Shown piece after piece: positions 1-9,297 of a stretch of 56,767 nt of DNA. The stretch comes from Burkholderiales bacterium (GTDB lineage: Bacteria; Pseudomonadota; Gammaproteobacteria; Burkholderiales; SG8-39). The number at the start of each line of letters is the position of its first letter. Position 1 is the stretch's first letter. The stretch lies in contig JACZJT010000055.1 of NCBI GenBank assembly GCA_014860445.1, positions 1 through 56,767 on the forward strand. Direction: 5' to 3'. Made by a program: the position numbers and the translations under genes. The notes under the pieces were generated by a model. It was not told the origin of the DNA. It saw only the letters and a list, made by a program, of their open reading frames with translations, and made no database searches.

Positions 1-994
1 CCCCGGCGTGGCGCAGCACCGCGTCCCAGCGCGGCTCGCCCGCGCCCCAGATGTCGCCCAGGAGGTTCACCATCACCGCCGGGGTGTGCAGCGTGGGGTC
101 GCCCAGCGGCAGGCCGCAGAGCACGCGCACCTGCTGCTCGAACTGGGAGGTGCGGCAGGCGTCGATCGTGTAGTGGCCGCTGTTGTGCGGGCGCGGGGCG
201 ATCTCGTTCACCAGCAGCCGCCCGTCCACGACGAACATCTCGACGGCGAGCACCCCCACGTAATCGAGGGCCTGGGCGAGGCGCGTGGCGAGCGCCGTCG
301 CCTGGGCGGCCAGGGCGTCGGGGATGCGCGCGGGGGCGATGGTCACGTCGAGGATGCCGCGGGCGTGGCGGTTCTCCGCGACGGGAAAGACTTCAACCGT
401 GCCGTCGGCGGCGCGCGCGAGGATCACCGAGATCTCGAGTTGGAGAGCCAGGCGCTCCTCGAGCACGCAGGGCACGCGCTTCCACTCGGCAAAGACGCGC
501 GCCAGGTCGGCGCGGGAGGCGATGGTGGCCTGGCCCTTGCCGTCGTAGCCGAAGCGCGCGGTCTTGAGGATGGCGGGCAGCTTCACGCGGGCAAGGGCTG
601 CGTCGAAGTCGGCCTCCTCGCGCACGTCGGCGTACGGCCCCACGGGCAGGCCATGGGTGGCGATGAACCCCTTCTCGCGGCTGCGGTCCTGGGCCACGGA
701 GACGGCGTTGCCGCTGGGCCGAACGACCGTCTTCTCGGCCAGGGCCAGCAGCGCCTCGGCCGGCGCGTTCTCGAATTCCGTCGTGACGGCCGAGCAGGTC
801 TGCGCGAGCTCGGCGAGCGACACCGGGTGCGTGTAGGCGGTGTTCAGGTGCCCGGTCGCGAACTCCGCGGCCGGGGAGAGCGGGTCGGGATCGAGCACGG
901 TGACGCGATAGCCCAGCGTCCGGGCGGCCACGGTGAACATGCGGCCGAGCTGGCCGCCGCCCAGGAGGCCCAGCGTGGCGCCCGGCGCGATCAC
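1..994 (-). CDS. purK: 5-(carboxyamino)imidazole ribonucleotide synthase (PurK), 3' end outside window
   Basis: PurK is an ATP-grasp enzyme that carboxylates AIR with bicarbonate and ATP to give N5-CAIR in purine synthesis. The start is GTG at 994; its GTGA overlaps the purE stop, so the two are translationally coupled. The N-terminus reads as a nucleotide-binding fold (GATLGLLGGGQLGRMF, then VTVLDPDP), which is typical of PurK. About 331 codons are visible with no stop. The family usually has 355-400 residues, so only the C-terminal tail is missing at the window edge. The pairing with purE supports the call. Confidence 0.93.
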   Translation of the reverse strand, partial: MIAPGATLGLLGGGQLGRMFTVAARTLGYRVTVLDPDPLSPAAEFATGHLNTAYTHPVSLAELAQTCSAVTTEFENAPAEALLALAEKTVVRPSGNAVSVAQDRSREKGFIATHGLPVGPYADVREEADFDAALARVKLPAILKTARFGYDGKGQATIASRADLARVFAEWKRVPCVLEERLALQLEISVILARAADGTVEVFPVAENRHARGILDVTIAPARIPDALAAQATALATRLAQALDYVGVLAVEMFVVDGRLLVNEIAPRPHNSGHYTIDACRTSQFEQQVRVLCGLPLGDPTLHTPAVMVNLLGDIWGAGEPRWDAVLRHAG

Positions 995-1479
995 AGGACG
1001 TCCGGGAGCTGCATCGAGGCGACCATCTCGCGAAGCTCCTCGCGGTAGGCGGCCAGCTTGGCGGCGAGCGCGGTGTCCGTGGCGGCGAGCAGGCTCACCG
1101 CGAAGAGCCCGGCGTTGGCCGCGCCGGCCTCGCCGATGGCAAAGGTCGCCACCGGTATGCCCTTGGGCATTTGCACCATGGACAGCAGCGAATCCAGGCC
1201 CTTCAGGTATTTGGAGGGAATCGGCACGCCCAGCACCGGCAGCTGCGTTTGTGCCGCGACCACACCGGCCAGATGCGCCGCGCCGCCCGCGCCGGCGATG
1301 AAGGCCTTGCAGCCGCGGCCTTGCATGTCCTTGATCCAGGCCTCGAGTTCCGCAGGCGTGCGGTGCGCGGACAGCGCACGGGCCTCGTAAGTAATGCCGA
1401 AGTCCTTGAGCTGCTGCGCCGCCTGTTTCATGACGTCCCAGTCGGAGGTACTGCCCATAACGATGCCAATCGTGCTCAT
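991..1479 (-). CDS. purE: N5-carboxyaminoimidazole ribonucleotide mutase (PurE)
   Basis: PurE moves the carboxylate of N5-CAIR to carbon to give CAIR, the step after PurK. The 162-residue length is normal for a class I PurE. The N-terminal GSTSDW motif and the SAHRTP segment of the active site are both present. ATG at 1479 follows an AAGGA ribosome site about 10 bases upstream. The stop overlaps the GTG start of purK. The fba gene ends only 15 bp upstream, so read-through from glycolytic transcription is possible. Confidence 0.96.
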   Translation of the reverse strand: MSTIGIVMGSTSDWDVMKQAAQQLKDFGITYEARALSAHRTPAELEAWIKDMQGRGCKAFIAGAGGAAHLAGVVAAQTQLPVLGVPIPSKYLKGLDSLLSMVQMPKGIPVATFAIGEAGAANAGLFAVSLLAATDTALAAKLAAYREELREMVASMQLPDVL

Positions 1480-1494
1480 GCCTGCGTTTTCCTT

Positions 1495-2559
1495 TTACTT
1501 GACGACCTGGGCCAACTCGCCCGAACTGTAGCGCTGCGCCATGGCCTTCAGCGGCTGCGCCTTGATCTTCGACGCCATGCCGGCGCAACCGAACTGCTCG
1601 TAGCGCTGCTTGCACAGCGCCTTGGCCGCGGCGCGCGCGGGCTTCAGGTAGTCGCGCGGGTCGAAGGCGCTCTTGTTTTCGTTCATGAACTTGCGTATCG
1701 CCGCGGTCATCGACAGACGGATGTCGGTGTCGATGTTGATCTTGCGCACGCCGTGCTTGATGCCTTCGAGAATTTCCTCCACCGGCACGCCGTAGGTCTC
1801 TTTCATTTCGCCGCCGTTGGCGCGGATGATCTCGAGCTGGTCCTGCGGCACCGAAGAGGAGCCGTGCATCACCAGGTGGGTGTTGGGTATGCGCTGGTTG
1901 ATCGCCTTGATGCGATCGATCGCGAGGATGTCGCCGGTGGGCTTGCGCGTGAACTTGTAGGCGCCGTGCGACGTGCCGATCGCGATCGCCAGCGCATCGA
2001 GCTGGGTTTTCGCGACGAAGTCGGCGGCCTGGTCCGGATCGGTGAGCAGCATTTCGCGGGTCATCTTGCCCTCGGCGCCGTGGCCGTCTTCCTTGTCGCC
2101 CATCATGGTCTCGAGCGAGCCGAGGCAGCCGAGTTCGCCCTCGACGGTCACGCCGCGCTTGTGCGCCGCGTCGACCACCTTGCGCGTCACTTTGACGTTG
2201 TATTCGTAGCTGGCGATGGACTTGCCGTCCTCGCGCAGGCTGCCGTCCATCATGACGCTGGAAAAACCCAGGCGCATCGCCGAGGCGCATACCTTGGGCG
2301 ACTGGCCGTGGTCCTGGTGCATGACGATGGGCACATTCGGATAGGTCTTGATCGCCGCCTGGATCAGGTATTTCAGAAACGTTTCGCCGGCGTATTTGCG
2401 CGCGCCGGCCGAGGCCTGCATGATCACCGGGCTGTCGGTTTCGCTGGCGGCCTCCATGATGGCCTGTACCTGCTCGAGGTTGTTGACGTTGAACGCGGGC
2501 AGGCCGTAACCGTTATCGGCGGCGTGGTCCAACAATTGGCGCATGGATACGATAGGCAT
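1495..2559 (-). CDS. fba: class II fructose-bisphosphate aldolase
   Basis: This is a zinc-dependent aldolase that interconverts fructose-1,6-bisphosphate and the two triose phosphates, in glycolysis, gluconeogenesis and, if present, the Calvin cycle. It has 354 residues from ATG 2559, which has AAGGAG at the right distance; a longer upstream reading has no such site. Visible landmarks are FNVNN near residue 20, the metal-binding HQDHG, the MHGSSSVP segment and NIDTDIR near the C-terminal phosphate site. Length and motifs match the proteobacterial class IIA subtype. A GC-rich hairpin and an inverted-repeat element lie in the spacer between this gene and pyk. Confidence 0.95.
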   Translation of the reverse strand: MPIVSMRQLLDHAADNGYGLPAFNVNNLEQVQAIMEAASETDSPVIMQASAGARKYAGETFLKYLIQAAIKTYPNVPIVMHQDHGQSPKVCASAMRLGFSSVMMDGSLREDGKSIASYEYNVKVTRKVVDAAHKRGVTVEGELGCLGSLETMMGDKEDGHGAEGKMTREMLLTDPDQAADFVAKTQLDALAIAIGTSHGAYKFTRKPTGDILAIDRIKAINQRIPNTHLVMHGSSSVPQDQLEIIRANGGEMKETYGVPVEEILEGIKHGVRKINIDTDIRLSMTAAIRKFMNENKSAFDPRDYLKPARAAAKALCKQRYEQFGCAGMASKIKAQPLKAMAQRYSSGELAQVVK

Positions 2560-2591
2560 GATCAGCACTCCTTGAACTGGCTCTAAAGGGA

Positions 2592-2610
2592 CCCGGGGGC
2601 AGCCCCCGGG
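2592..2610 (-). terminator. GC-rich hairpin between pyk and fba
   Basis: CCCGGGGGC and GCCCCCGGG flank a single A, a perfect 19-base palindrome. Read on the minus strand it is followed by TCCCTTTAG, a weak T-run. It could end the pyk transcript or act as a hairpin in the fba leader. The short T-run leaves the choice open. Confidence 0.4.
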
Positions 2611-2712
2611 ACGCCGCGCGCAGGCTGCGGCGGAACAAGCCATATTCTACCGGAGACTGGGGCCGACGAAACGCGGCGTGACGCGAATTTCGGGATGCAG
2701 ACCCCAAGAATC

Positions 2713-2793
2713 GTCATTCCGAGCGCAGCGAGGAATCTGCTTTTGAATCAAATAAGAAGCAGATTTCTCAGCCTGCGGCTTCGAAATGACAGA
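2713..2793. repeat. MITE/REP-like imperfect inverted repeat
   Basis: About 81 bp in the pyk-fba spacer form an imperfect inverted repeat. The left arm runs from GTCATTCCGAG to GGAATCTGC (2713-2740). The right arm runs from GCAGATTTCTCA to CGAAATGACAG (2758-2792). About 17 AT-rich bases separate them, so RNA from either strand would fold into one long hairpin. It has no coding capacity. This arm sequence resembles repeats I recall in many environmental proteobacterial genomes, but copy number cannot be judged from one copy. Confidence 0.6.
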
Positions 2794-2829
2794 CAACTAC
2801 GAAATGTAGCTTCGCGACTCAGGTTCGCA

Positions 2830-4269
2830 TCAAGCCCTTCGATGCTCCCCGACCTTGACAATCTTCATTGTGTTGGTACCACCCGCCTTGCCCAGCGGCT
2901 CACCGATGGTGAGCACGATCAGGTCGCCTTTTTCCACCAGTCCGGCGTCGAGCAGCACGTTTTCCGACTCGGCGAGCAGTTCCTCGCGATCGGTGCCGGC
3001 GTAGTTCACCATCAGCGGATAGGTGTCGCGCAACAGCGAGCAGCGGTAGCGCGTGCCGGTGCGCGTGGTCAGCGCATAGATCGGCACGCCGCAATTGAGC
3101 CGCGACATCCATAGTGCGGTCGAGCCCGACTCGGTCAGCGCGGCAATCGCCTTGACCTTGAGGTGAAACGCGGTAAACAAGGCGGCCATCGCGATCGACT
3201 GGTCGACGCGGGTGAACACGCGGTCGAGGAATTCGCGATCCAGCGATACCGGCGTCGAGCTTTCGGCCACCGCACAGATGCGGCTCATCGACGCCACGGT
3301 CTCCACCGGATACCTGCCGCTCGCGGTTTCGGCCGACAGCATCACGGCGTCGGTGCCGTCGAGCACGGCGTTGGCGACGTCGGACACCTCGGCGCGCGTG
3401 GGCACCGGGCTTGCGACCATCGACTCCATCATCTGCGTCGCGGTAATGGTGAGTTTGTTGGCTTCGCGCGCCATGCGGATCATGCGTTTTTGCAGCGCCG
3501 GCACCAGGGCGTCGCCGACTTCCACCGCGAGATCGCCGCGCGCGACCATGATGCCGTCGCAGGCCGACATGATGTCTTCGAGCGCGCCCGGCTCCACCGC
3601 CTCGGCGCGTTCGATTTTCGCGATCAGGAAGGCTTCGCCGCCGGCCGCGCGCAGCAGCTGGCGCGCCATATACATGTCCGCGCTCGATTTCGGAAACGAC
3701 ACCGCCAGAAAATCCACCTTGATTTCAGCGGCGGTGCGGATGTCCACCATGTCCTTGCCGGTGAGCGCCGCCGCGGTCAGCCCGCCGCCGCGGCGGTTGA
3801 TGCCCTTGTTGTTGGACAGCACGCCGCCGTGGACCACGCGGCAGTGCACTTCGTTGCCGCTGACCCGCTCTACCGTGAATTCGATGCGGCCGTCGTCGAG
3901 CAGCAGCACGTCGCCGGCGTTCACGTCGCGCGGCAACTCCTTGTAGTCCAGGCCGGCGCGCCCCTGGTCGCCGAGCTCGTAGTCGGCGTCGAGGATGAAT
4001 GCGTCCCCCGGCTTGAGCGTGATTTTGCCGTCCTTGAATTTGCCGACGCGGATTTTCGGGCCCTGCAAGTCGCCCATGATGCCCACGGTGCGGCCGGTCT
4101 TGCGGCAGGTTTCGCGCACCGCTTCGGCGAGCCGCCTGTGATCCTCCGTGGTGCCGTGCGAGAAGTTGAGGCGCACCACGTCCACGCCTGCAAGGAACAT
4201 GCGTTCGAGGGTTTCGAGATCGTTGGATGAGGGACCGAGCGTGGCTACGATTTTGGTGCTGCGTATCAT
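2830..4269 (-). CDS. pyk: pyruvate kinase
   Basis: Converts PEP and ADP to pyruvate and ATP. The protein has 479 residues, normal for bacterial type II Pyk. It opens with RSTKIVATLGPSS. The substrate-binding segment MVARGDLAVEVG and the signature TATQMMESM are intact, and the C-terminal regulatory domain is complete. ATG at 4269 has only a weak AAAAGG ribosome site. It lies near fba and ppc on the same strand, making a PEP/pyruvate node cluster without obvious co-transcription. Confidence 0.96.
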   Translation of the reverse strand: MIRSTKIVATLGPSSNDLETLERMFLAGVDVVRLNFSHGTTEDHRRLAEAVRETCRKTGRTVGIMGDLQGPKIRVGKFKDGKITLKPGDAFILDADYELGDQGRAGLDYKELPRDVNAGDVLLLDDGRIEFTVERVSGNEVHCRVVHGGVLSNNKGINRRGGGLTAAALTGKDMVDIRTAAEIKVDFLAVSFPKSSADMYMARQLLRAAGGEAFLIAKIERAEAVEPGALEDIMSACDGIMVARGDLAVEVGDALVPALQKRMIRMAREANKLTITATQMMESMVASPVPTRAEVSDVANAVLDGTDAVMLSAETASGRYPVETVASMSRICAVAESSTPVSLDREFLDRVFTRVDQSIAMAALFTAFHLKVKAIAALTESGSTALWMSRLNCGVPIYALTTRTGTRYRCSLLRDTYPLMVNYAGTDREELLAESENVLLDAGLVEKGDLIVLTIGEPLGKAGGTNTMKIVKVGEHRRA

Positions 4270-4390
4270 GTCGGAACTGGCCTTTTCTTATTGGCAAATG
4301 GCGGGATGGCAGCGCAGGCGCGCGGCAAGCGCGGAGGAACCGGTCTATGCGCAATTCATTTTAGCATCACCGCGCTGCACCGGACCGCAC

Positions 4391-4741
4391 CTACTTGCAG
4401 CGCAGGTTCGCGCCGGTCTGCGGCATCGGCAGACTGCAATCGCGCTCGACAATGCTGCGGTCCTCGGCCAGTTGCGGCGGCTTGCGTTCGGCCGGCCCGA
4501 CTCCCCAGCCCGAATGTCCGTCGTATGCGCCGGCCGCCATGGCGCCAAGAAACAGCAGGCTGAAATAGCCGTTGGCACCGATGCTGGCATTGACCGCCGC
4601 CGAACTGTAGGAGGTGCCCGGTTCGGGTGCGCCGCCGCGCACGCCATCGGCGCTGCCGCTGCGCAAGCCGATGGCCGTGCCCGCGCAACCCGCAAGCAGT
4701 ATCGTCGTGGCCGTCGCAGCGAGTGCGGTTCTGAATTTCAT
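4391..4741 (-). CDS. small hypothetical lipoprotein
   Basis: A 116-residue protein with a lipoprotein signal: MKFRTALAATATTILLAGC, with lipobox LAGC and Cys19. After cleavage a Gly/Ser/Ala-rich stretch leads to a short hydrophobic segment (YFSLLFLGAMAAGAY), then a polar tail with two Cys that could form a disulfide. I recognise no family and assign no function. It lies between ppc and pyk on the same strand. Signal peptide and codon use suggest a real gene. Confidence 0.7.
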   Translation of the reverse strand: MKFRTALAATATTILLAGCAGTAIGLRSGSADGVRGGAPEPGTSYSSAAVNASIGANGYFSLLFLGAMAAGAYDGHSGWGVGPAERKPPQLAEDRSIVERDCSLPMPQTGANLRCK

Positions 4742-4821
4742 GCGTCGATTCTAGACCCCGCTTCGGCAGTCGACAAATCGACGTGAGCGCCTGCTTTCTG
4801 CTGCCGCGCCGGTCTGTGCGG

Positions 4822-7581
4822 CTAGCCGCTGTTGCGCAGACCCGCGGTGATGCCGTTGATGGAGAGGTGTATGCCGCGCTGGATCAAGGCGTCGGTGTCG
4901 CCGGCGCGATAGCGGCGCAGCAACTCGATCTGCAGGTGGTTGAGCGGATCGAGATAGGGAACGCGGCTGCGGATACTTTGTTCGAGCTCCGCATTCTCGG
5001 CAAGCAGCGCCGTCTGCCCGGTGATCTGCAGCAAAAAACGGATGGACTTGTTCAACTCGGCGCCGATGCGTCCGAGCACGTGGCTGCGCAGTTCGGCGTC
5101 CTCGAGCAGTTCGGCGTAGCGCGAAGCGATCGACAGGTCGGTCTTGGCGAGCACCATGTCCATATTGGACACGACGCTGTGGAAAAACGGCCAGTCCCGG
5201 TACATCTGCCGCAGCGTGTCCATGCCCTGCGGGTTTTCGGCGAGCCAGACTTCGACCGCGCTCGCAAACCCGTACCAGCCGGGCAGCAGCACGCGGCATT
5301 GCGCCCAGCTGAACACCCAGGGAATCGCGCGCAGGTCCTCGATGCGCCAGCTGGCCTTGCGCGCGGACGGACGGCTGCCGATGTTGAGTTTGGCGATTTC
5401 GGCGATCGGCGTGGTCATGCGGAAATAGTCGACGAAGCCGGGCGTCTCGTAGACCAGCTGGCGATACGCCCGATAGGCGTGCGCGCTGAGCGCGCGCATG
5501 ACCTCCTCGTAGCGCGGCGTCGCCGCGTTCGCGCGCTGTGTATGCAGCAGACTCGCCTCCAGCGTGGCGGCGACCAGGGTTTCCAGGTTCTCGCGCCCGA
5601 GTTGCGCATCGGCGTATTTGCTGTCGATGATTTCGCCCTGCTCGGTGAGACGCAGCATGCCGTCCACGCTGCCCGGCGGCTGCGCCAGTATGGCGGCGTA
5701 GGCGGGCCCGCCGCCGCGACCGACGGAGCCCCCGCGCCCGTGAAACAGGCGCAGGCGTATTCCGTGCTCGCGAAACACCTCGACCAGGTTCGTCTCGGCC
5801 TGGTACAGGGCCCAGTTGGCGGACAGATAGCCGCCGTCCTTGTTGCTGTCGGAATAGCCGAGCATGATTTCCTGCACCTGCCCGCGCCCCTCGACCCAGT
5901 TCCGATAGGTGTCGAGCGTGAATGCCTCCGCCATGATGGCGCCGCAGCCCGCGAGGTCGGCGATGGTCTCGAACAGGGGAACGATGTTGAGCGCCAGCCG
6001 CGCCGGCCTGCCCGGCAGCAGCAGCCCGACTTCCTTCAGCAACAGGCCGACTTCGAGCAGGTCGCTCACCGACGCGCAATTCGAAATGATGTAGTTCTGG
6101 ATCGCAGCGCCGCCGAAGCGCGCGTGCACGTCGGCCGCCGCCTGCAGGATCTCCAGCTCCCCGGTCAGCATCGGGCTGTATTCGAGGTGGCGCGAATGCA
6201 GCAGGCGCGGTCCGGCCAGTTCGCGCGCAAGCAGGGCCACGCGTTCGGGTTCGGACAAGGCCGCGTAGTCCTCGTGCACGCCCGCAAGGCGCAGCAGTTC
6301 GGCCACCACCGGTTCGTGCACCGCCGAATTCTGGCGCAGGTCCAGCGAGGCCAGATGAAAGCCGAACACCTCGACCGCGCGCACCAGCGGCAACAGCCGC
6401 CGTTCGGCCAGCGCCGTCGAGCCGTGGTTGGCGAGCGAGTTCGCGACGACTTCGAGCGCTGCGCACAGTTCCGCGCTGGAGCCGTATGGCTTGCCGGGCG
6501 CGTGCGCTTCGCGCGGCGGAACATAGTCGCAGAGGCTGCGCGCGGTCGCCGCGAGCCGCGCGTAAATGCCGATCAGCGCGCGGCGGTAGGGCTCGTCCTG
6601 CCGGAACGGTGACGCGTCGCCCGCGGCATCGGCGAGCGCCAGCAGTTCCGGCGTGATGCGCGCCAGCCGCGCGGCGATCGAGAGTTCGCCGCCGAGCAGG
6701 TGGATTTGCTCCAGGTAGTGCGCGAACGCGAGCCGCGCCTGGCGCTGGATCGCGAGGCGCAGCACCTCGGCGTTGACATTGGGATTGCCGTCGCGGTCCC
6801 CGCCTATCCAGGAGCCCATGCGCAGCAGCGCGGGCAAATGCTGCGACGTGCCCGTGTGCGCGGCAAGGCTGCGCTCCATCTGCGCATAGAGCCGCGGGAC
6901 CTCTGTGAGGAAGGTGCTGCGGTAATAGGACAGCGCGTTGTCGATTTCGTCCACCACGCGCAGCTTGGTCAGGCGCAGCATCGCCGTCTGCCACAGCGTG
7001 AGGATCCAGGTGTAGAGCTCCTGCTCGAGTTCCGCCTGCTCCGCGGGCAGCAGCTGCTCCCGGTCGCGCCGCTCGAGCAGCCGCGCGATTTCACGCTCGC
7101 AGTCGAGCGTGCTCTTGCGCTTCACCTCGGTCGGATGCGCGGTCAGCACCGGGCTCACCAGGGCGCCGTCAATCCAGGCCTGCAGGGCCTCAGTGCCCAC
7201 GCCGGCGGCATCCAGCAACGCAATGACCCGCGCAAGGCTGCCCTCGCGCGGCGGCAGCCCTTCGCGCAGGCGCGCACGGCGCTTGCGCTTCTGATGCCGG
7301 TCCTCGGCGATATTCTGCAGATGCAGGAAATAGCTGAACGCGCGCACCACATCCAGGTTCTGGCGCCGTGACAGGCCGTCGAGTATGCCGGTCAGTTCCG
7401 CGCGCACCGCGGCGGCCTCGCCCGCTTCGGCACGGCGAAAGCTCACCGCGGTCTGGCGCACGCCTTCGATGAGCGCATAGCCGGCCTCGCCGGTGCGTTC
7501 CTGCAGAACGCGGCCCAGCAGGCGCCCCAGCAGGCGCACGTCCTCGCGCAGCTCGAAATCCAGCTCGTTTTTATCGTTCAA
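4822..7581 (-). CDS. ppc: phosphoenolpyruvate carboxylase
   Basis: Anaplerotic enzyme that carboxylates PEP with bicarbonate to oxaloacetate. It has 919 residues, normal length. The catalytic histidine motif VLTAHPTEVKRKS lies near residue 147 and the glycine-rich FHGRGGSVGRGGGP near residue 610. The C-terminus is GITAGLRNSG, where the family usually ends in RNTG: a conservative Ser-for-Thr change. The only in-frame start before the upstream stop is TTG at 7581, with no clear ribosome site, so expression may be modest or the true start slightly internal. Confidence 0.95.
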   Translation of the reverse strand: MNDKNELDFELREDVRLLGRLLGRVLQERTGEAGYALIEGVRQTAVSFRRAEAGEAAAVRAELTGILDGLSRRQNLDVVRAFSYFLHLQNIAEDRHQKRKRRARLREGLPPREGSLARVIALLDAAGVGTEALQAWIDGALVSPVLTAHPTEVKRKSTLDCEREIARLLERRDREQLLPAEQAELEQELYTWILTLWQTAMLRLTKLRVVDEIDNALSYYRSTFLTEVPRLYAQMERSLAAHTGTSQHLPALLRMGSWIGGDRDGNPNVNAEVLRLAIQRQARLAFAHYLEQIHLLGGELSIAARLARITPELLALADAAGDASPFRQDEPYRRALIGIYARLAATARSLCDYVPPREAHAPGKPYGSSAELCAALEVVANSLANHGSTALAERRLLPLVRAVEVFGFHLASLDLRQNSAVHEPVVAELLRLAGVHEDYAALSEPERVALLARELAGPRLLHSRHLEYSPMLTGELEILQAAADVHARFGGAAIQNYIISNCASVSDLLEVGLLLKEVGLLLPGRPARLALNIVPLFETIADLAGCGAIMAEAFTLDTYRNWVEGRGQVQEIMLGYSDSNKDGGYLSANWALYQAETNLVEVFREHGIRLRLFHGRGGSVGRGGGPAYAAILAQPPGSVDGMLRLTEQGEIIDSKYADAQLGRENLETLVAATLEASLLHTQRANAATPRYEEVMRALSAHAYRAYRQLVYETPGFVDYFRMTTPIAEIAKLNIGSRPSARKASWRIEDLRAIPWVFSWAQCRVLLPGWYGFASAVEVWLAENPQGMDTLRQMYRDWPFFHSVVSNMDMVLAKTDLSIASRYAELLEDAELRSHVLGRIGAELNKSIRFLLQITGQTALLAENAELEQSIRSRVPYLDPLNHLQIELLRRYRAGDTDALIQRGIHLSINGITAGLRNSG

Positions 7582-7662
7582 CTGTACGCACTCATATCAG
7601 CTTGAGGGAGAGCCTCCCTCGATAAAGCATATCCCAAAGCACATTCCAAGCCAGGCAGCGGG

Positions 7663-8313
7663 TCAGGCACGCCCCGGCACGGAATCGGCGACAAAGGGGT
7701 TGGACGCGCGCTCCTCGCCGAAGGTCGAGGTCGGCCCGTGTCCGGGAATGAAGGTCACATCCTCGCCCAGCGGCCAAAGCCGCTCGCGGATGGAGTGCAG
7801 GAGCGTGGCGTGATCGCCGCGCGGCAAATCGGTGCGACCGATCGAGCCGGCGAACAGCACGTCGCCGACCAGAGCGAGGCGGTACTCGGGGCTGAAGAAG
7901 ATCACATGGCCGGGCGTGTGCCCCGGGCAGTGGCGCACCTGCAGTTCCACCTCGCCGAAGCTTACCGTATCGCCGTTCGCGAGCCAGCGCGCCGGCGTGA
8001 AGCTCTGCAATTGCGGGAAACCGAAGCGCAGGCTCTGCTCGGGCAGGCCGTCGATCAGGAAGCGATCGTCGGCATGCGGCCCTTCGATGGGCAGGCCGAA
8101 CTGCTGCGACAGTTGCGCGGTTCCGCCGCAATGATCGATGTGGCCATGGGTGAGCAGGATTTTCTCCAGCGCTACGCCCTGCTTTTTCACCGCATCGAGT
8201 ATCCGCTCCAGGTCGCCGCCCGGATCGACCACGGCGGCTTTATTCGTCTTTTCGCACACCAGCAGCGAACAATTCTGCTGGAACGGGGTGACCGGAATAA
8301 TGGCGACTTTCAT
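7663..8313 (-). CDS. MBL-fold hydrolase, glyoxalase II-like (YcbL type)
   Basis: A 216-residue metallo-beta-lactamase-fold protein. The metal motif THGHIDH lies near residue 57, and the later ligands HCPGHTPGH and GDVLFAGSIGR are present. Its length and the opening PVTPFQQNCSLL match the short type II glyoxalase/YcbL group, which hydrolyses thioesters such as S-lactoylglutathione. It lacks the long C-terminal domain of classical GloB, so the exact substrate is uncertain. The gene follows ppc's start on the same strand with a spacer of about 80 bp. Confidence 0.85.
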   Translation of the reverse strand: MKVAIIPVTPFQQNCSLLVCEKTNKAAVVDPGGDLERILDAVKKQGVALEKILLTHGHIDHCGGTAQLSQQFGLPIEGPHADDRFLIDGLPEQSLRFGFPQLQSFTPARWLANGDTVSFGEVELQVRHCPGHTPGHVIFFSPEYRLALVGDVLFAGSIGRTDLPRGDHATLLHSIRERLWPLGEDVTFIPGHGPTSTFGEERASNPFVADSVPGRA

Positions 8314-8400
8314 ACGATCTCGAGATGGCGGGGAGTTTGCGTAGCGACAGCCCCGATTTTACCCTTTCGCCGCTCGCATTCGCGAAAGACCGGCGATGCA

Positions 8401-9234
8401 TCAGAGCATCTGCAGCGAACTCGCGCCCCTGGGCGGCGCAAACAACTGATCGAGCTCGGCGAGCTGTTCCGGCGTGAGCTTGCGTTCGATCGCGCCGAAA
8501 TTTTCCTTCAAACGCCCGCGCCTGCCGGTCTTGGGTATCACGATCACGTCCTCGCGCGCGAGCAGCCAGGCGAGCGCCGCCTGCGCCGGCGTCATGCCAT
8601 GGCGTGCGGCAAACCCGGCGAGCTTGCGGTTGCCGGTCAGCCTGCCCTGCTCGATCGGCGAATACGCCATCACTGGTACGCGCCGTTCGCGCAGCCAGGG
8701 CAGCAAATCCCACTCGATGCCGCGCCGCGTAAGGTTGTAGAGCAGCTGGTTGGTCTGCACCGCGTCGCCGCCGGGGGCGCGCCACAGTTCCTGCATGTCG
8801 GCGAGATCGAGATTGCTCACCCCGTAGTGCCGGATCTTGCCCGCTTCCTTGAGGCGCATGAACGCCTGCAGCGTCTCAGCAAGCGGCACCGCGCCGCGCC
8901 AGTGCAACAGGTACAGGTCGAGCCTGTCGGTCTTCAGCCGGCGCAGGCTGCGCTCGCAGGCGGCGACCGCGCCCTTTGCCGAGGCATTGTGCGGATACAC
9001 CTTGCTCACGAGAAACACTTCGTCGCGCCGGCCCGCGATCGCCTCCGCGATCAATTCCTCGGAGCGGCCGTCGCCGTACATTTCCGCTGTATCGATCAGA
9101 CGCGCGCCCATGTCCAGCCCCAGACGCAGGGTCGCGATTTCCTCCGCGCGCATCGACGAGTCATCACCGAGGTTCCAGCCGCCCTGCCCGAATGCAGGGA
9201 CCCGCTCACCGCATGGCAATGTGACCGTATTCAT
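8401..9234 (-). CDS. aldo/keto reductase
   Basis: A 277-residue NAD(P)H-dependent TIM-barrel reductase. The family's catalytic tetrad is visible: Asp and Tyr in LIDTAEMYGDGRSEE, Lys in SKVYPHNA and His in LYLLHWRG. The C-terminal VIPKTGRRGRLKEN fits the NADP phosphate loop. A strong GGAGG lies just before ATG 9234. It probably reduces aldehydes or ketones such as methylglyoxal; the substrate cannot be read from sequence. Neighbouring thiol and glutathione enzymes suggest carbonyl detoxification. Confidence 0.87.
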   Translation of the reverse strand: MNTVTLPCGERVPAFGQGGWNLGDDSSMRAEEIATLRLGLDMGARLIDTAEMYGDGRSEELIAEAIAGRRDEVFLVSKVYPHNASAKGAVAACERSLRRLKTDRLDLYLLHWRGAVPLAETLQAFMRLKEAGKIRHYGVSNLDLADMQELWRAPGGDAVQTNQLLYNLTRRGIEWDLLPWLRERRVPVMAYSPIEQGRLTGNRKLAGFAARHGMTPAQAALAWLLAREDVIVIPKTGRRGRLKENFGAIERKLTPEQLAELDQLFAPPRGASSLQML

Positions 9235-9297
9235 ATTGCCTCCCTACCGATCGATATCCGTATCCCGCGAATTCCCGCAGTCCTCCGCCGCGCGTTT

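Noticed and set aside
4783-6612. Long plus-strand reading frame opposite ppc, and similar long frames opposite pyk, petABC, korA and the his genes
   Set aside because: They are low-complexity Arg/Ala/Gly/His-rich shadows of conserved genes on the other strand, expected at this GC content; none has a ribosome site or family match.
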